64,000 nucleotides of DNA from Epiperipatus broadwayi (taxonomy: Eukaryota > Onychophora > Udeonychophora > Euonychophora > Peripatidae). This document shows, one piece after another, positions 11,313-23,186 of the stretch. Within the stretch, counting starts at the first letter, position 1. Each line of letters begins with the position of its first letter. The position numbers were made by a program, and so were the translations under genes. The stretch spans positions 436,001 to 500,000 of the forward strand of contig JAQFVV010012435.1 of assembly GCA_028023455.1 (NCBI GenBank), read 5' to 3'. The notes under the pieces were generated by a model. That model was not told the origin of the DNA. It did no database searches and saw only the letters and a program-made list of their open reading frames with translations.

Positions 11313-13757
11313 AATAAAAAAAATATGTTTACATTGCATTCAATGATTTTATGTTTATGACAAAACAATTGTAAATAGACTTGCATATATGTTATTCAAT
11401 GCCATTATATTTGTTTCACATGATTTATTTACTTTTTGTATACTCCATTTGGCACTAATTCTGTACAATTATGTAAAGCAAATTTTAATACAAAAAATTA
11501 CTTAATTCAAAAAGCACTTATCTTGTTTTTAAAAAAATCTAAGGTAAATTATTATTATATAACTATAGCAAATTTAAAAACTAAATGAAATCTGTTGTAG
11601 ACAAATAGGGAACATATATTCAGAAATAATATGAAAAAATATAAAAAGCTATGTCATGTGTTTCACTGTGGCTTCTCCTTTATCAGAGTCAGGAATCTCT
11701 CAGCCACAATGCCCAGAGAAAGCTGTTGGCCAAGAAGTAAAATAACTTGTGTTGCCATCTAGTAAACAGTCCTGAATTATGGACCACTGGAAACTAATAA
11801 AAGAGCATTAAATTTAAATTATTAAAAGAAAAAAAAGTTAACATTATTGGCAGAAAGACCTAAAAAGAGGACAAACAAGTAAAAAGCAGTACTTTTGGAT
11901 TCCACATTTCAAAGGAGTACAACAACTTCTAAAGAAGCATGCAACTCCCAAAAGGAGCAAGGCTCATCACCTATATTTATACAAAAAAGAACTTACATAT
12001 CATTTTTATAAATATGCAATCTGAAGATACATAAAATAAACATCCTGTTGAATAGGAATATATAAAATGTTGGATTTTTTAAAATTCTCTTTCACAATAA
12101 GAAATCAGGTTTTTTTAATTGATAAAGATAATGTTTCATAAATTTAAGCTGAGTAAAAAAGACTACAATAATCAAAAATACTGAACAGAAACCCTTAGTA
12201 TATATGCATAATAATAAAGCTCTGATCGTAATGCTTAATTTTTATTAAAGAAAGTAAAATGTTAGTTGCAAGCTACTTGATATTAAAATGGTTAAAGCTG
12301 ATGCTCTAATATCACATAACCTCCCAAGCAGCAGAGCATTATATTATTCATTTTTAAAACTATCAGAGTCATTATGAATTACATTCATATAAAATACCCT
12401 AGAGATAGACTTTACAAAAAATACATAAACCCATTCTTCAGCAACAAATACATCTATGTGTAAAACATGCTAGTTCATTATTTTCCATTTATTTCATGAT
12501 TTGCAGTGCTATCTTTTAACTTCAATAGCAAACTTTTCTTTTGGAAAGATTTCAATACCTTACCTAACTGTAGTTTTATGTTGTATTCCATCTTCAAGCA
12601 CACCTCAATGAAAGGTATTAATACTGCACTTCTTTGTAATGTTTTTTTGATCATCTTTACAATGTAAACAAGATTTATCTCTTTTAAAAATACTATGGTC
12701 AAGTTCACGATGAATTATTTATATTAAAATATTGTTATGGAGTATTTATATGTCATGCAAAAGACCTGAGTTTGAATCTGAGTCCAATGAACTGAAAATT
12801 TCTTTACTAAGCTTAGGGCATGTTTTAGATAAGGTTCTTATAACTAACTCAACTAAATATTTTTTGGCAGGAAAATAGGTATCCATAAATTATTATTAAC
12901 TAGAAAACAAGATAGGGAAATTGCTAAAGTTCTTAGCCTTCAGAAATACTCTCTTCTTTTTTTACTGTTCTTTTCGAAAATTTGTTGTAGATGCCACGTA
13001 AAAGAAAGGCGTTCTTTTGGTTTTTACGTATATATTAGTGAGAATTCTAATAGTGCAACCAGGAAGATAATAGAAATATGTCTTCTTTTTTTTGTTTATT
13101 TTGAAAAAAAAAAATTATAATTAAAATTAATCTTTGACCTATTTCAATTGTTTAGTAATAATAAAAAAAAATTTATTCTGAGAAATTGACATTTGATTTT
13201 TGAACTCTATTTTTTAAAAAATAAAAACAAACTAAAAAAAGGTCTTAAAAACTGTGTGAAAATATTAACTTAAAAAAAAATTATATATATATTTTGCAAA
13301 TCATATATTCTTTAAAATAAGTGCGATGCTTGCCAGTTAATTGGATGATAATTGACATACATTGTATAGCCTATTTTTTTTATTACAATTTAATCTAAAG
13401 ATGGCAAATTAAACACATTCACAATAATAACACCATTACCCGAGATAAACAAATACCTAAACGAATATTATTAATTATTTATTCGGCTAAAAATGATATA
13501 ATTTTTAGCCCAGATGTACACTTTAAACTTTAATTAAAGATTAATATATTCATTACTATTAAAATTAAACACTGTAGAATAATTATTTCTATTTCAATTT
13601 TTTTCCATTTGTAATTTATTAAATATATTTATAACTTTCCATTTCGTCATAAGATGCTTTTATTCGTGTGATTAAAGTATGCGCGCTGACATAGAAAATT
13701 ATATTTACCTTTTTTATTTATTTATATTAAAAATCTGTTTCAATTCAATGCTGGTTA
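11313..13757. other. AT-rich sequence; small GC-richer patches, no gene recognised
   Basis: Patches at 11650-11770 and 11880-11965 are less AT-rich and could be old repeats. A 76-codon reverse frame (12478-12708) has no recognisable domain. Homopolymer A/T runs are frequent. Confidence 0.45.
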
Positions 13758-13946
13758 CCTTGCTATGACGTCATGACGGTCAACATTGTTTCTACATATT
13801 CGCCTGTTCTCCAGACAGGCAAAAACATCGGAGACCACCTCCCCCGCCCATTCGACTTCTAATTTTCAATCAAAAAATGACACCCATTGTAAACGTAAAA
13901 TTCAGCGCATAGAAACAATATTGACCGTCACGACATCATAGCAAGA
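13758..13946. mobile_element. MITE, 189 bp, long TIRs, TA target duplication
   Basis: The left end (CCTTGCTATGACGTCATGAC...) and right end (...GTCACGACATCATAGCAAGA) are inverse complements over roughly 38 bp with few mismatches. They continue inward to CAACATTGTTTCTA and TAGAAACAATATTG. TA dinucleotides sit at 13756-13757 and 13947-13948, as for Tc1/mariner-type insertion. The inside is short, relatively GC-rich and has no coding capacity, so it is non-autonomous. The left TIR contains the palindrome TGACGTCA, identical to a CRE/CREB site. Confidence 0.8.
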
Positions 13947-13948
13947 TA

Positions 13949-14664
13949 AATATGTGATTATCTAATAGTTAATACATCATTGTACAATGAATGTGATTCA
14001 AAGTTCAAGTTTAAACCTGTTAACCTTGAATTTTTTTCAGATTACAAACAAGCTTTGGGTGTATTTTATAGATAATCAATACATTGCCAACTTTGATAGC
14101 CATCCAGTATTGATCTGTTAATGATTATTTTGTTATTTCTAATATCAACATACAAGACTTCTTGAATAATGGCTTACTCATATGCTTCAAAGAGTAGTTT
14201 ATTTCAGCCAGATGGTAAAACTGCCCTGATTTAATTAATTTTAAATAAAGATTAATGGCCCCAGTTTAATCTGGGCTGGTCAGGTAACTGCAATTTGTGA
14301 TGTCCACCGAAAGAAGCATCACTCTATTGTGAGCTCTAAATCTATGATTCATCTTTATATTGTTCAAAATACAAATTGAAAAGTAAAATTTTGTTTGTAA
14401 AAAAGAAGTATTCATTGAGAGATTATTTTTATTATATAAAACCATTTACTTTAATGGCAAAAGATTACTTTTAATTTAGGATACATTTATAAATAAATTG
14501 ATAGTTGCTTGGGAGGTCACAGAATGTTCAAAACTAAGAAGAACTTTAGCCGTTAGCTCTCTTATTTGATATTCTACAATGGCAATAAATTGAAAATGGA
14601 GCAGAACCTGAAATCTTAAATTATTATAATAAAAGTATTGATCAGGTATAAGATTAATAAAAAA
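13949..14664. other. AT-rich sequence, nothing recognised
   Basis: No recognisable coding, RNA or repeat signal apart from short AT runs. Confidence 0.45.
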
Positions 14665-14943
14665 GTCATCATCAAATGGCAGCCTGGGTCTGCAATCAGG
14701 ATATTCTTAGCACCCTCCGCCTTCAGCCACCAACTGCTGCCTTGGTTGGTAACTTTACAGCCTCCTGGGAATAAGGGCTATGCTTTATTTTTGTCTGTCA
14801 TAATTGCAAATATGTATTGGAAAAATATTTATCATTTACACAAACATTCATTCTACCTTATCAGGCACTGAGAAAAAAGACCATAGTGTTTCTTGATCTT
14901 GAACTCAGAGGTAAAAAGCCAATAAACTCACCATGCTGGCTAA
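14665..14943 (+). repeat. dispersed repeat X, copy 1 (cut by the RTE element)
   Basis: Starts near GCAGCCTGGGTCTGCAATC and runs to ACTCACCATGCTGGCTAA. The same ordered words recur at 33735-34200 (complete) and, for the right half, at 18410-18650. In the full copy the text after ATGTTGGCTATTGCA continues into a further 130 bases. Here it stops at the RTE, so the LINE inserted into it or the copy ends there. Confidence 0.6.
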
Positions 14944-17757
14944 TGCAGATCACTTTCAAGTGAAGGAAGATTGCAAGAATTAGAAAGAAAAGTCTCTTAT
15001 ATTAAATGGGACATTATTGGACTTTGTGAAGTTAGAAGAAAAGGTGAAGAGACAATTGATTTAAAAAGTGGACATATATTCTATTATAAAGGCACAAATA
15101 TTGGAAATACAAGTGGAGTAGGATTCATTATAAATAAAAAGTGGAAAAACAATATTGTGGAGATTGATGGTGTATTGGACAGAGTGGCAAGATTAGTTAT
15201 ACAACTTAATAGCAGATACCAAATGCAGGTAATTCAGGTTTATGCCCCAACAAGTTCTCATAGTGATGAAGTAGTAGGAGATTTTTATATGGAGGTACAA
15301 AAGGCTTTTGATCAGAGTAAACAACATTTTTAAATTGTTATGGGAGACTTTAATGCTAGAATTGGTAAACAAATGAAAGATGAAAGTGCTGTAGGTAATT
15401 TTGGTTATGGTGATAGAAATGAGAGAGGACATAGACTTGTGGAGTTTGCAGAAAAAGAAAAACTTTATATTATGAATTCGTTTTTTGAGAAAAATGTTAA
15501 AAGGAAATGGAGATGGAAGCATCCAAATGAAGGTACAGCAGAATTGGATTATATTTTGACTAACAGGAAATACATATTTCAAGATTGTAATGTTCTTAAT
15601 AAATTTAACACAGGACATGATCATTGATTAGTAAGGTGTAAGATACGTGTTAATGTAAAACTAGAGAGACAAAAATTATTAAGAAAAACAATATTTACAG
15701 TTGATATTCCTAATCTTCAGAAACATTCTAATGAATTTAAATTAGAACTTACAAATTGGTTTCAAGTATTAGTAGATTTTGAACATGATTCAGATTTGAA
15801 TGAAATTAATATGAAAATAACAGATAGACTTTTAAAAACTGCAATAAAAATAGCTGCTAGAAAAAAGCAGCAATTGACCAATAAAATTTCTACTGAGACT
15901 AGAGAATTTATGAAAAAAAGAAGGAATATGAAGATATACAAAAATGATGCATTAAAAAGAATTGAATATCTTGAATTTTGTAAAATGGTGTGGAAAAGAG
16001 TTGAAAATGATATAAGAAAGTATAACTGTGAACTAGCAAGGAAAGCTGTAGAAGAAAATAAAAGTCTTAATAATGTAAAACAACATTTTGGTATTGGTAA
16101 GAAATTTATATCTGCAATAAGAAATAAAGATGGAATTATTACTAAAAAGAGAGATGACATCATGAAATTGGTAGAAGATTTTTATCAAGAATTATATAGT
16201 AATAAAGAACAAGTACCTCCTATATCTATTACATCTTCCGAATTGCCCAGAATTTTAAATGAAGAAGTGAGACATGCAATTAAATGTATGAAGAAAGGAA
16301 AGGCTCCAGGTAATGATGGAATTATAATTGATATATTAAAAGAAGCAGGTGAAGAAATAAATTTTTTTTGTAGCAAAGTTATATACCGAATGTCTAAATG
16401 ATAAAGATGTGCCGGATGATTGGAAGAATTCAGTAATAATATTAATGTTTAAAAAAGGTGATAAAGAAGATATTAGAAATTACAGACCTATGAGCCTTTT
16501 ATATGTTTTATATAAAACTTTTATTAAGATAATTACAACTCGTCTACAGAGAACATTGGATTTCCACCAACCAAGAGAACAAGCTGGATTTAAAAGTGGT
16601 TTTAGTACAGTAGATCATATCCAGGTATTGAGAGAAGTTATAAAAAGGACAAATGAATATGAGTTGTCATTATATTTTGGATTTGTAGATTATGAAAAGG
16701 CATTTGATTCTATAAACATTTTTTCAGTGATTAAAGCATTGGATCATCAAGGTATAGATCCAGGATATTGTCATATTTTAAAGAATATTTATAAAAATGC
16801 AACAGCAACAATTAGATTACATAATGATACTGGGAAAGTCAACATTGAGAAAGGTGTAAGACAAGGTGACTCCATATCTTCAAAACGTTTTACAGCAGTG
16901 CTGCAAGAAGTATTTTGTGGATTAAAATGGGAAACTAAAGGAGTGAAGGTAAATGGAGATTGTTTAAGTCATTTATAATTCACAGATGATGTAGTTGTTT
17001 TTGCAAATAATGCTTCAGAGCTTCAGGAAATGTTGTAGGAGTTATCAGATGAAAGTAGGAAAGTAGGACTAAAGATAAATGTTAAAAAGACTAAAGTAAT
17101 GTTTAATCGATTTGCTCAAAATATGAAAATAAAGTTTGATTGTGATTAATTAGAAGAAGTTAACAGTTACAAATACCTTAGTCAGATTATTAATATGGAT
17201 GGAAACATAATGGAGGAAATTAATCATAGAATTAAACTTGGTTGGAGTGCTTTTGGTAGAAATAACTTGATACTAAAAGGAAATATGCCTATGTGTTTGA
17301 AAAAGAAGGTTTTTAACAAATGTGTTTTACCAGTTTTTACTTATGGATCTGAGACTTGGACACTTAATAGAAGAGCAATACAGAGACTTCAGACCACTCA
17401 AAGAAGTATGGAGAGATGTATGTTGGGAGTAACAAGAAGAGATCGAAAACACAATGTATGAGTAAGAGAACAAACAAGTGTTACTGACCTCATTGAAAAA
17501 AATTAAAAGATTGAAGAGGAGTTGGGCTGGACATATTTCTAGAAGAGATGATAATAGATGGACAATTGAAATTTTAAACTGGATTCCAAGAGATTGTAAA
17601 AGACCCAGAAAGAGACCACATATGAGATGGATGGATGTAATAAGAACAAGTGCAGGGTGATGTGGAGAAGAGAAGCTAAAGATCGGAGAAGATGGATTAA
17701 ACTTGGAGAGACCTTCATCCTGCAGTGGATTGATAATGGTTGATAATGATGATGATA
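14944..17757 (+). mobile_element. RTE-clade non-LTR retrotransposon, nearly full ORF2, degenerate
   Basis: One frame from about 14944 gives the apurinic-like endonuclease: IKWDIIGLCEVRRKGEE, VGFIINKKWK, QVYAPTSS, VMGDFNARIGK, then TGHDH before a stop. The linker and reverse transcriptase follow: VRHAIKCMKKGKAPGNDGI, VIILMFKKGDKEDIRNYRPM, EQAGFKSGFSTVDHIQ, FVDYEKAFDSI, GVRQGDSISS, FTDDVVVFA. The C-terminal region has LPVFTYGSETWTLN, MERCMLGVTRRDRKHN and RPHMRWMDVIR, typical of RTE and 'craniofacial development protein 2-like' gene models. It is broken by stops at 15331, 15625, 16976, 17036, 17147 and 17459 and by frameshifts, one in the T-run 16362-16369. Two of the stops are TGA where related proteins have Arg, consistent with CGA-to-TGA decay. 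The first roughly 40 endonuclease residues are missing. The 3' end is a TGATGA-type tail, as is usual for RTE. Confidence 0.92.
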
Positions 17758-18409
17758 AGATTAATCAGAAATTGTAAAAAAATGTAAATGAAAATGAATG
17801 GAATGAGATTTATGCCTGATATAATTTTAAATTATCAATGTAAACTTTAATAATAATATAATGAGGTAATTTTGTTAATTAGCTTTTTTATATATACATC
17901 AATATTTCAGTTGCACGATTTATAGATATTTATATATTATCCTGTCTTTTAAGCTTGGCAGCCATTTTTTAATTATATTTTCAGAGGCATACAAATATTT
18001 GTTTATGTTTTGTTTCCAATTTTATTTTATTGAATATTTGTTAGTTGTTAAGTTTTAAAAAAAATAATAAATCATTTATAAATTGTATTCAGAGGATTTT
18101 TTTAATATCTAAAGTTTAACTTTGTGTATCCATCTACCAGCATGCATATGCAAACATCAAAACATTGAAAGAGTATGGGGTTTGGATTATTGGGCATGAT
18201 ATAACATTTAATTTTTGTTATATACTTTTTTATATTTATATTAATAAGTTGACTTAATACAAAAAAGAATAAAATAAAAATTTTATATATAATTTTCATA
18301 GAAATGCATCATTTTTAAAAATAACAACAACAACAAAATGTAAATATTACATCAGATTTTTTACAATAAGAGTGACAATTCCTTTATGAAAACTCAACCA
18401 CATATTTCA
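17758..18409. other. AT-rich sequence, nothing recognised
   Basis: Low-complexity; the reverse frame 18102-18299 looks like a chance hydrophobic translation. Confidence 0.5.
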
Positions 18410-18650
18410 GTTAAGAGCTATTAGGTAACTGAAAAGAAAACTATGCTACTTCTTGATCTTAATTTCAGAAGTAAAAGGCTAATAAACTCACCACATAGTA
18501 GATGCATGTTGGTGAGCAGTCAATCCATGTTTGTATCCTGCATGAATAGTAAATAGTATGGTAATAATAGCTGCAATGACAAAAATGTATGGATATTAAA
18601 AATTTGCTCTGCTCACTTCCTTAAAAACATTAAATTAGACATTAAAGAAG
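18410..18650 (+). repeat. dispersed repeat X, copy 2 (right half)
   Basis: Shares with 33990-34180 the ordered words CTTGATCTTAATTTCAGA / CTTTTGGTCTTAAAGATG, AATAAACTCACCAC, GCACGTTGGTGAG-like and ATTAAAAATTTGCTCTGCTCAC. No coding capacity. Confidence 0.55.
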
Positions 18651-18770
18651 ATTCAAAGGGTCATCTTTAAATTAATATTGAATTCTTTTCTGAAGCCATC
18701 TCATATATATAATAATTTATAAGACCCTTGTGGTATAACCATAGCACATCTGTTTGTTATGCCTGTCACT
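18651..18770. other. spacer between repeat X and the ribozyme-bearing array
   Basis: No feature recognised. Confidence 0.4.
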
Positions 18771-18872
18771 GGTAAAAAATTTATCAGGCTCTACCTTCAA
18801 CTATCCAAGCAACCTTCAACTATCCACACTATCTCATACTAATGATACCCATGACCACACACATGTAGAAAA

Positions 18873-18939
18873 GATAAATATTCACCAATATATGTATTTT
18901 TTTGCTGAACCAGCCCTCATCAGTTGGACCAGATTATCA
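18873..18939 (-). ncRNA. hammerhead-like motif H1 (degraded)
   Basis: On the reverse strand: TCCAA, CTGATGA, stem II GGGCT/AGCA around loop GGTTC, then AAAA where GAAA is required, then TACATATA and TTGG. CTGATGA is intact; the G of GAAA is changed to A, which should abolish cleavage. Confidence 0.55.
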
Positions 18940-19438
18940 TCTCCCACACACATATATAATCAGTGCTAAATTTATATTAAGATAGCAAATCTTTATAATT
19001 TACAATTAAGTTCCAGGTATAAGAATGCCTGTATTTCGAATCTTATACATAAGCCTACATTCTGCCTATCGCTCTTCTATGTATTTCAGTGAATACTGTC
19101 CTATACATAAGGGGTCAGAGTGACTTGAGATCAATGTTTCCAGGTATAAGAATGGCTGTATTTCATCGAATCTTACACATTAAGCCTATATTCTACCCAT
19201 CCCTCTTCTATATATTTAAATGGATATTGTCCTATACATGAGGGGTCAGAGTGACTTGGGGTCAACCTGGGCATGGCAATAATATTGGCAACAGCATGGG
19301 ATTGGGGCATTTCATCATGAGATTTTTAGTGGTATGGATGGCTGAAGAGTTGGAGTAGTTTGAAGTCTGTCCATTAAATTATAAAGATTTGCTATCTTAA
19401 TATAAACTGAGCACTGATTATATAAATGTGTGGTAGAT

Positions 19439-19497
19439 GATAATCTGGACCAACTGATGACTGCTGGTTCAGCATAAAATATATATATTGGTGATTA
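19439..19497 (+). ncRNA. hammerhead-like motif H2 (degraded)
   Basis: ATAATC-TGG-ACCAA, CTGATGA, stem II CTGCT/AGCAT with loop GGTTC, then AAAA in place of GAAA, then TATATATA and TTGGTGATTAT. Stem I pairing (ACCAA with TTGGT, ATAATC with GATTAT) is intact; the G of GAAA is lost. Confidence 0.55.
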
Positions 19498-19905
19498 TTT
19501 ATCTTTTCTACATGTATGTGCTCATATATTTAGAGATAGTGGGGATTGTTGTAGGTTGCTTGAAAGTCTGAGTTCAAATCCCCTATATTTACAATTAAAT
19601 TCCAGGTATAAGAATGCCTGTATTTCAAATCTTACACATTAAGCCTGGATTCTGCCCATCCCTCTTCTATGTATTTAAATGGATACTGTCCTATACATGA
19701 GGGGTCAGAGTGACTTGAGGTCAACATTGGCATCACAACAAATATTGGCATCAGCATGGGATTTGTGCATTCTATCATCAGATTTTCAATAGTATGAGTG
19801 GCTGAAGAGTTGGAGGTTGGAGTAGATTGAAGTCTGTCCATTAAATTATAAAGATTTGCTATCTTAATATAAACTGAGTACTGATTATATATGTGTGTGG
19901 GGGGT

Positions 19906-19966
19906 GATAATCTGGACCAACTGATTAGTGCTGGTTCAGCATGGAAATACATATATTGGTGATTAT
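19906..19966 (+). ncRNA. hammerhead-like motif H3 (degraded)
   Basis: Stem I as in H2. The core reads CTGATTA instead of CTGATGA. Stem II is GTGCT/AGCAT with loop GGTTC, then GGAAA with one extra base, TACATATA and TTGGTGATTAT. Confidence 0.55.
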
Positions 19967-20115
19967 TTATCTTTTCTACATGTGTGTGGTCATGTGTATC
20001 AGTAGTATGAGATAGTGTGGATAGTTGAAGGTTGCTTGAAAATCTGGGCTCAAATCCCCTATATTTACAATTAAGTTCCAGGTATAAGAATGCCTGTATT
20101 TCAAATATTAGAAGT

Positions 20116-20307
20116 ATGAGTATAAATATTTCAATAAGTGTGTCGGGGAAAAATATAGAATTCTAATAATTCTTATTTCTTATTCAAACATTTTTCTTGG
20201 ACTTACGTTTGATTGAATTATACTTTCCATTATTTTAGTAGTATATTTAGTACTTACATTTATCTCCTGAAATTAAGATTTTTCTTGAACATTCCTTAAG
20301 TTATATT
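20116..20307. other. AT-rich spacer
   Basis: Nothing recognised. Confidence 0.4.
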
Positions 20308-20845
20308 TTATATTTATATGTTGGACTATTTCCATCATCTAGTAGTAAATGTTAAAGGTTTTTAGAAAAATTTAACTTTATTTAAATTTTCCAATTACAT
20401 TTGACTGTTAGTAATAACAAACAGGTTAGTATATACACAACATTTTGAATGGTATTATTTTCCACTCTTCTTCTGGTGTTGCTGGTCTGACCAAGAATTG
20501 GAATTGAAACTGGAACTTTAGAATCTTGAATACTGAATTTTAAAATATCTTTAGAGTCTTGAATATTAAATTTTAAGATTTCAGAGTACCATAAAATTCA
20601 ATATTCAAGAATCTAAAGGGCCAGGTTTGATTCCCATCTCTGGTCAAGCCAGCAACACCTGAAAAATAGAGGAGAATGGTACCATACAAATGTTATGCAT
20701 GTACTAACATGTTTGCTATTACTAACAGTCAAATGTAATAGAAAATTTTAAATAAAGTTAACTTTTTCTGAAGACATTTAAAATTTAATATTAGATGATG
20801 GAAATAGTCCAACAACATATAATTAAATGCAATAATCACAAATTT
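20308..20845. repeat. foldback pair of SINE-1 (second example)
   Basis: The left half is the reverse complement of SINE-1: TTGGACTATTTCCATCATCT, then TTAACTTTATTTAAA, CTGTTAGTAATAACA, GTGTTGCTGGTCTGACC. The right half is the forward copy ending AGATGATGGAAATAGTCC. Between them the B-box-like segment appears as AGGTTTGATTCCCAT on the right. The A-box part of both heads is mostly lost and replaced by repeated TCTTGAATA/TTAAAAT words. The structure matches 3682-4220, so the pairing is not a single accident. Confidence 0.7.
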
Positions 20846-20897
20846 TCATGCAAAAATTGATATATTTTTAACATAAACAATTGTCTCACAGCACAAA

Positions 20898-21188
20898 CTA
20901 GTTTTTGGTATTCAGTTGTGAAAGCCATCCATCTTTTGTTTCCAAATGATAATGCTTATCATTTTCAGTAGTTAGTATTATTGCCAAAGTATTCCGTGGA
21001 TTAGCACTTGCATTATCCACATCTGTTATTCTTAGTTTTGCTGTATCTTCTATTTTGCCTAAGGCTAACTTCCCTTGTGATATCTTGTTCATTTTCTTTA
21101 CTTGTGCTTCTAAACCTGTTTTTGCATTGTTTGACTTCTTTTTTTCTGTTCTTGATTGTAGAATAAAGGTTGATTGACAAAAATGCAT
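20898..21188 (-). pseudogene. C-terminal tail of a KRBA2-like DDE integrase, relic
   Basis: A 96-codon reverse-strand frame contains EAQVKKMNKISQGKL, then KLRITDVDNASANPRNTLAI and HYHLETKDGWLSQL. This order matches the C-terminal tail of the integrase-derived proteins annotated as KRAB-A domain-containing protein 2-like in many invertebrates. There it reads roughly QA.KM...S..K, GD.V...PDVDRGR.D.RNVLAV, Y.LGT..G.L..LY. The catalytic DDE core is not found upstream (21190-21400), so only the tail survives. The start codon chosen by translation is not meaningful for a fragment. Recognition is from memory of the family. Confidence 0.55.
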
Positions 21189-22654
21189 TATCTATATTCA
21201 CAATGCAAGACTGGTAATTATGCATAATGTCTAATAAATTTGATGATTAAATATGATTTATTGTATTTCTCATTACAAACTGGGTGAGGATGGATAATCA
21301 ATGGCAAATGTGAGTAATTCACAATATATGAAATAAATTTATTACATTTACCAAATCATTGGTCATTATGCATAATAACCGACTATTATAATCACCGAAT
21401 TATGTATAATGATCGTATTACTTACTTTTACTACAACTTATATATTATTTTTTAATATTATTGTTTTACTTGAAAAATATGAGCTTCCTCTAGAGGAAGA
21501 ACCGACTATGGTAGAGCACATGCTAAACTAACCAAATTATGTTGTTTCTATAAAATATTAAACAAGTTTACAAAAAAAAAATTAAATATTAATTTAAATC
21601 AGTTGAGAATGTAAACCTATTTACGTATGTGTTAGTTTTATAAAGAATTTTACTTCTAAACAAATTTAGTATTTTATAGAAAAATAAATATATTACAAAA
21701 TATTGTACTTTTTTTAGAAATAAATTTTATTATATAAAAAAAGATGAACGACTTTTTTTAAAAACAAAAAAAAACAAAGATACATTAATTAAAAAAAAAT
21801 AAAAAATAAACAGTTTTGTTTTGATAGTAGGATTTTGTTCAGGTATTTTTTTTTTTTATTATTTAAAAAAGATAAGTGTTTTTCTTTTTAATCCACTATT
21901 TTGAAAGTTATTCAGACAAAACAAATATTTTTAAAAAAGGAATCAAAAAATGATTTTTTCCCTTTGTTTTTTTTAAAAATACAAATCTGTCTATCAAACA
22001 TTTAAAATAATATACTTTAAATTTTTTTCTCTCAGCTTCCTTTAAATACCATTTAAAAGGTACGAACCATTTTTTTTTTTTTAAAAGGGCCGCCTTTATT
22101 TATCAAAACCACCTGTCATTTTAAATTTCCATATAAAAAAAAAAATCACATCTTTCTATATATATAAAAAAGCTTGCTAAAACTCAAAAAAGAGGCGGGA
22201 GAGCATTGATTATTCCATAGCAAAGGATGGATAGGTGCTCCAATGTCGCAAGTGGTAAGAGAAGAATCGATTTAAAAAAGACCAGTCAAAATCTTTACCC
22301 ATAAAGTAACATCTCAACATTGACACCTGCTTATATAGCCAAAAGTGTTTCATTGTTGCTAAAATTATATTTATTAACTAATAATCCCTTTATTTTAATC
22401 CAAAGGCAAGACGTTGAATAAACAGATATAAAACCAGTGTATAATTTTATAGATATAATTTGAGTTTCGCATATTATTTTATATAGCCATCACAAAATTC
22501 ATCATAAATTTTCATCCTTTGTTTTCGATCTTTGTTTTTCTTTATTCTAGAGTGAGAAAATTGTCATACTCTTTACACCTTGATGCTAATTTTGACAAAA
22601 TACATATGTAGATAATTTTTTATATTTATTGTTTTTTTTTTTTGTTTTTTTTAT
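21189..22654. other. AT-rich sequence with many A/T runs, nothing recognised
   Basis: Dominated by poly-A and poly-T runs (21560-22160). A short more balanced patch at 22185-22340 (GAGGCGGGAGAGCATTG) has no recognisable identity. Confidence 0.5.
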
Positions 22655-22765
22655 ATGAATATTTAAATAAAGTTAATTTTTTTCTAAATACTCACTGATG
22701 GAAATAGTCCAATAAAAAAATACAACTAAAACATCATCACTGCAAACTTTCAGGAAAACACCAAT
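22655..22765 (+). repeat. SINE-1 3'-tail fragment
   Basis: Contains ATATTTAAATAAAGTTAA, ACTCACTGATGGAAATAGTCC, then ACATCATCACTGCAAACTTT, the same order as the tails at 4130-4215 and 49255-49340. The head and body are absent. Confidence 0.65.
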
Positions 22766-23186
22766 ATATTACTATAGCATCTATTTTCCTCCTTTCTAAA
22801 TATAACCTTTCAAATATAAATTTATGTACTGCAATTACACTTTTTTCACGATTTAAATACTATACCTTTGTAATTAAAAGCGCATGTTTTTTCCAAGCAT
22901 TTTTTTAATGGTGGAGACCATTATTACTGCAGAATATATTGCTTTATCAAAGTTTTTTTAAAGATTTAATGCAAATTAAACTAAATCTTTTAATATTATA
23001 TAAATAAATTTCCAAATTTTAATAAAGCTATATTTAAATTCCCATTTTTAAATATATCTGTTATATTTAATCACTTTATGGGTTTCAAATATATATTTAC
23101 TGGAGCCATTTCTGAATTAATGGTTACTAGTTATTAATTGGTAAGTATGTCATTCATCTGATCTATATTAGGGGATTGACAGACTG
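22766..23186. other. AT-rich sequence, nothing recognised
   Basis: No signal seen. Confidence 0.5.

Larger units (their letters stand above)
18771..20115. repeat. hammerhead-bearing repeat array: one inverted partial unit plus tandem ~470-bp units
   Basis: A reverse-oriented partial unit (about 18775-18995) is followed by head-to-tail forward units that begin TTCCAGGTATAAGAATG. The starts lie near 19012 (short first unit), 19138, 19599 and 20077 (truncated last unit), giving spacings of about 461 and 478 bases. Each full unit carries, in order, GAGGGGTCAGAGTGACTTG, AAGTCTGTCCATTAAATTAT, the hammerhead-like core, and a close near CAAATCCCCTATATTTAC. Tandem head-to-tail copies with one self-cleaving-type motif per unit are the hallmark of retrozymes and of Penelope LTR-like ends. 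There is no coding frame. Confidence 0.75.

Noticed and set aside
15193-16376. Reverse-strand frames of 143, 133 and 63 codons
   Set aside because: Antisense shadows of the RTE ORF; hydrophobic Ile/Ser/Phe-rich text is what the complement of a Lys/Asn-rich AT-rich gene gives.
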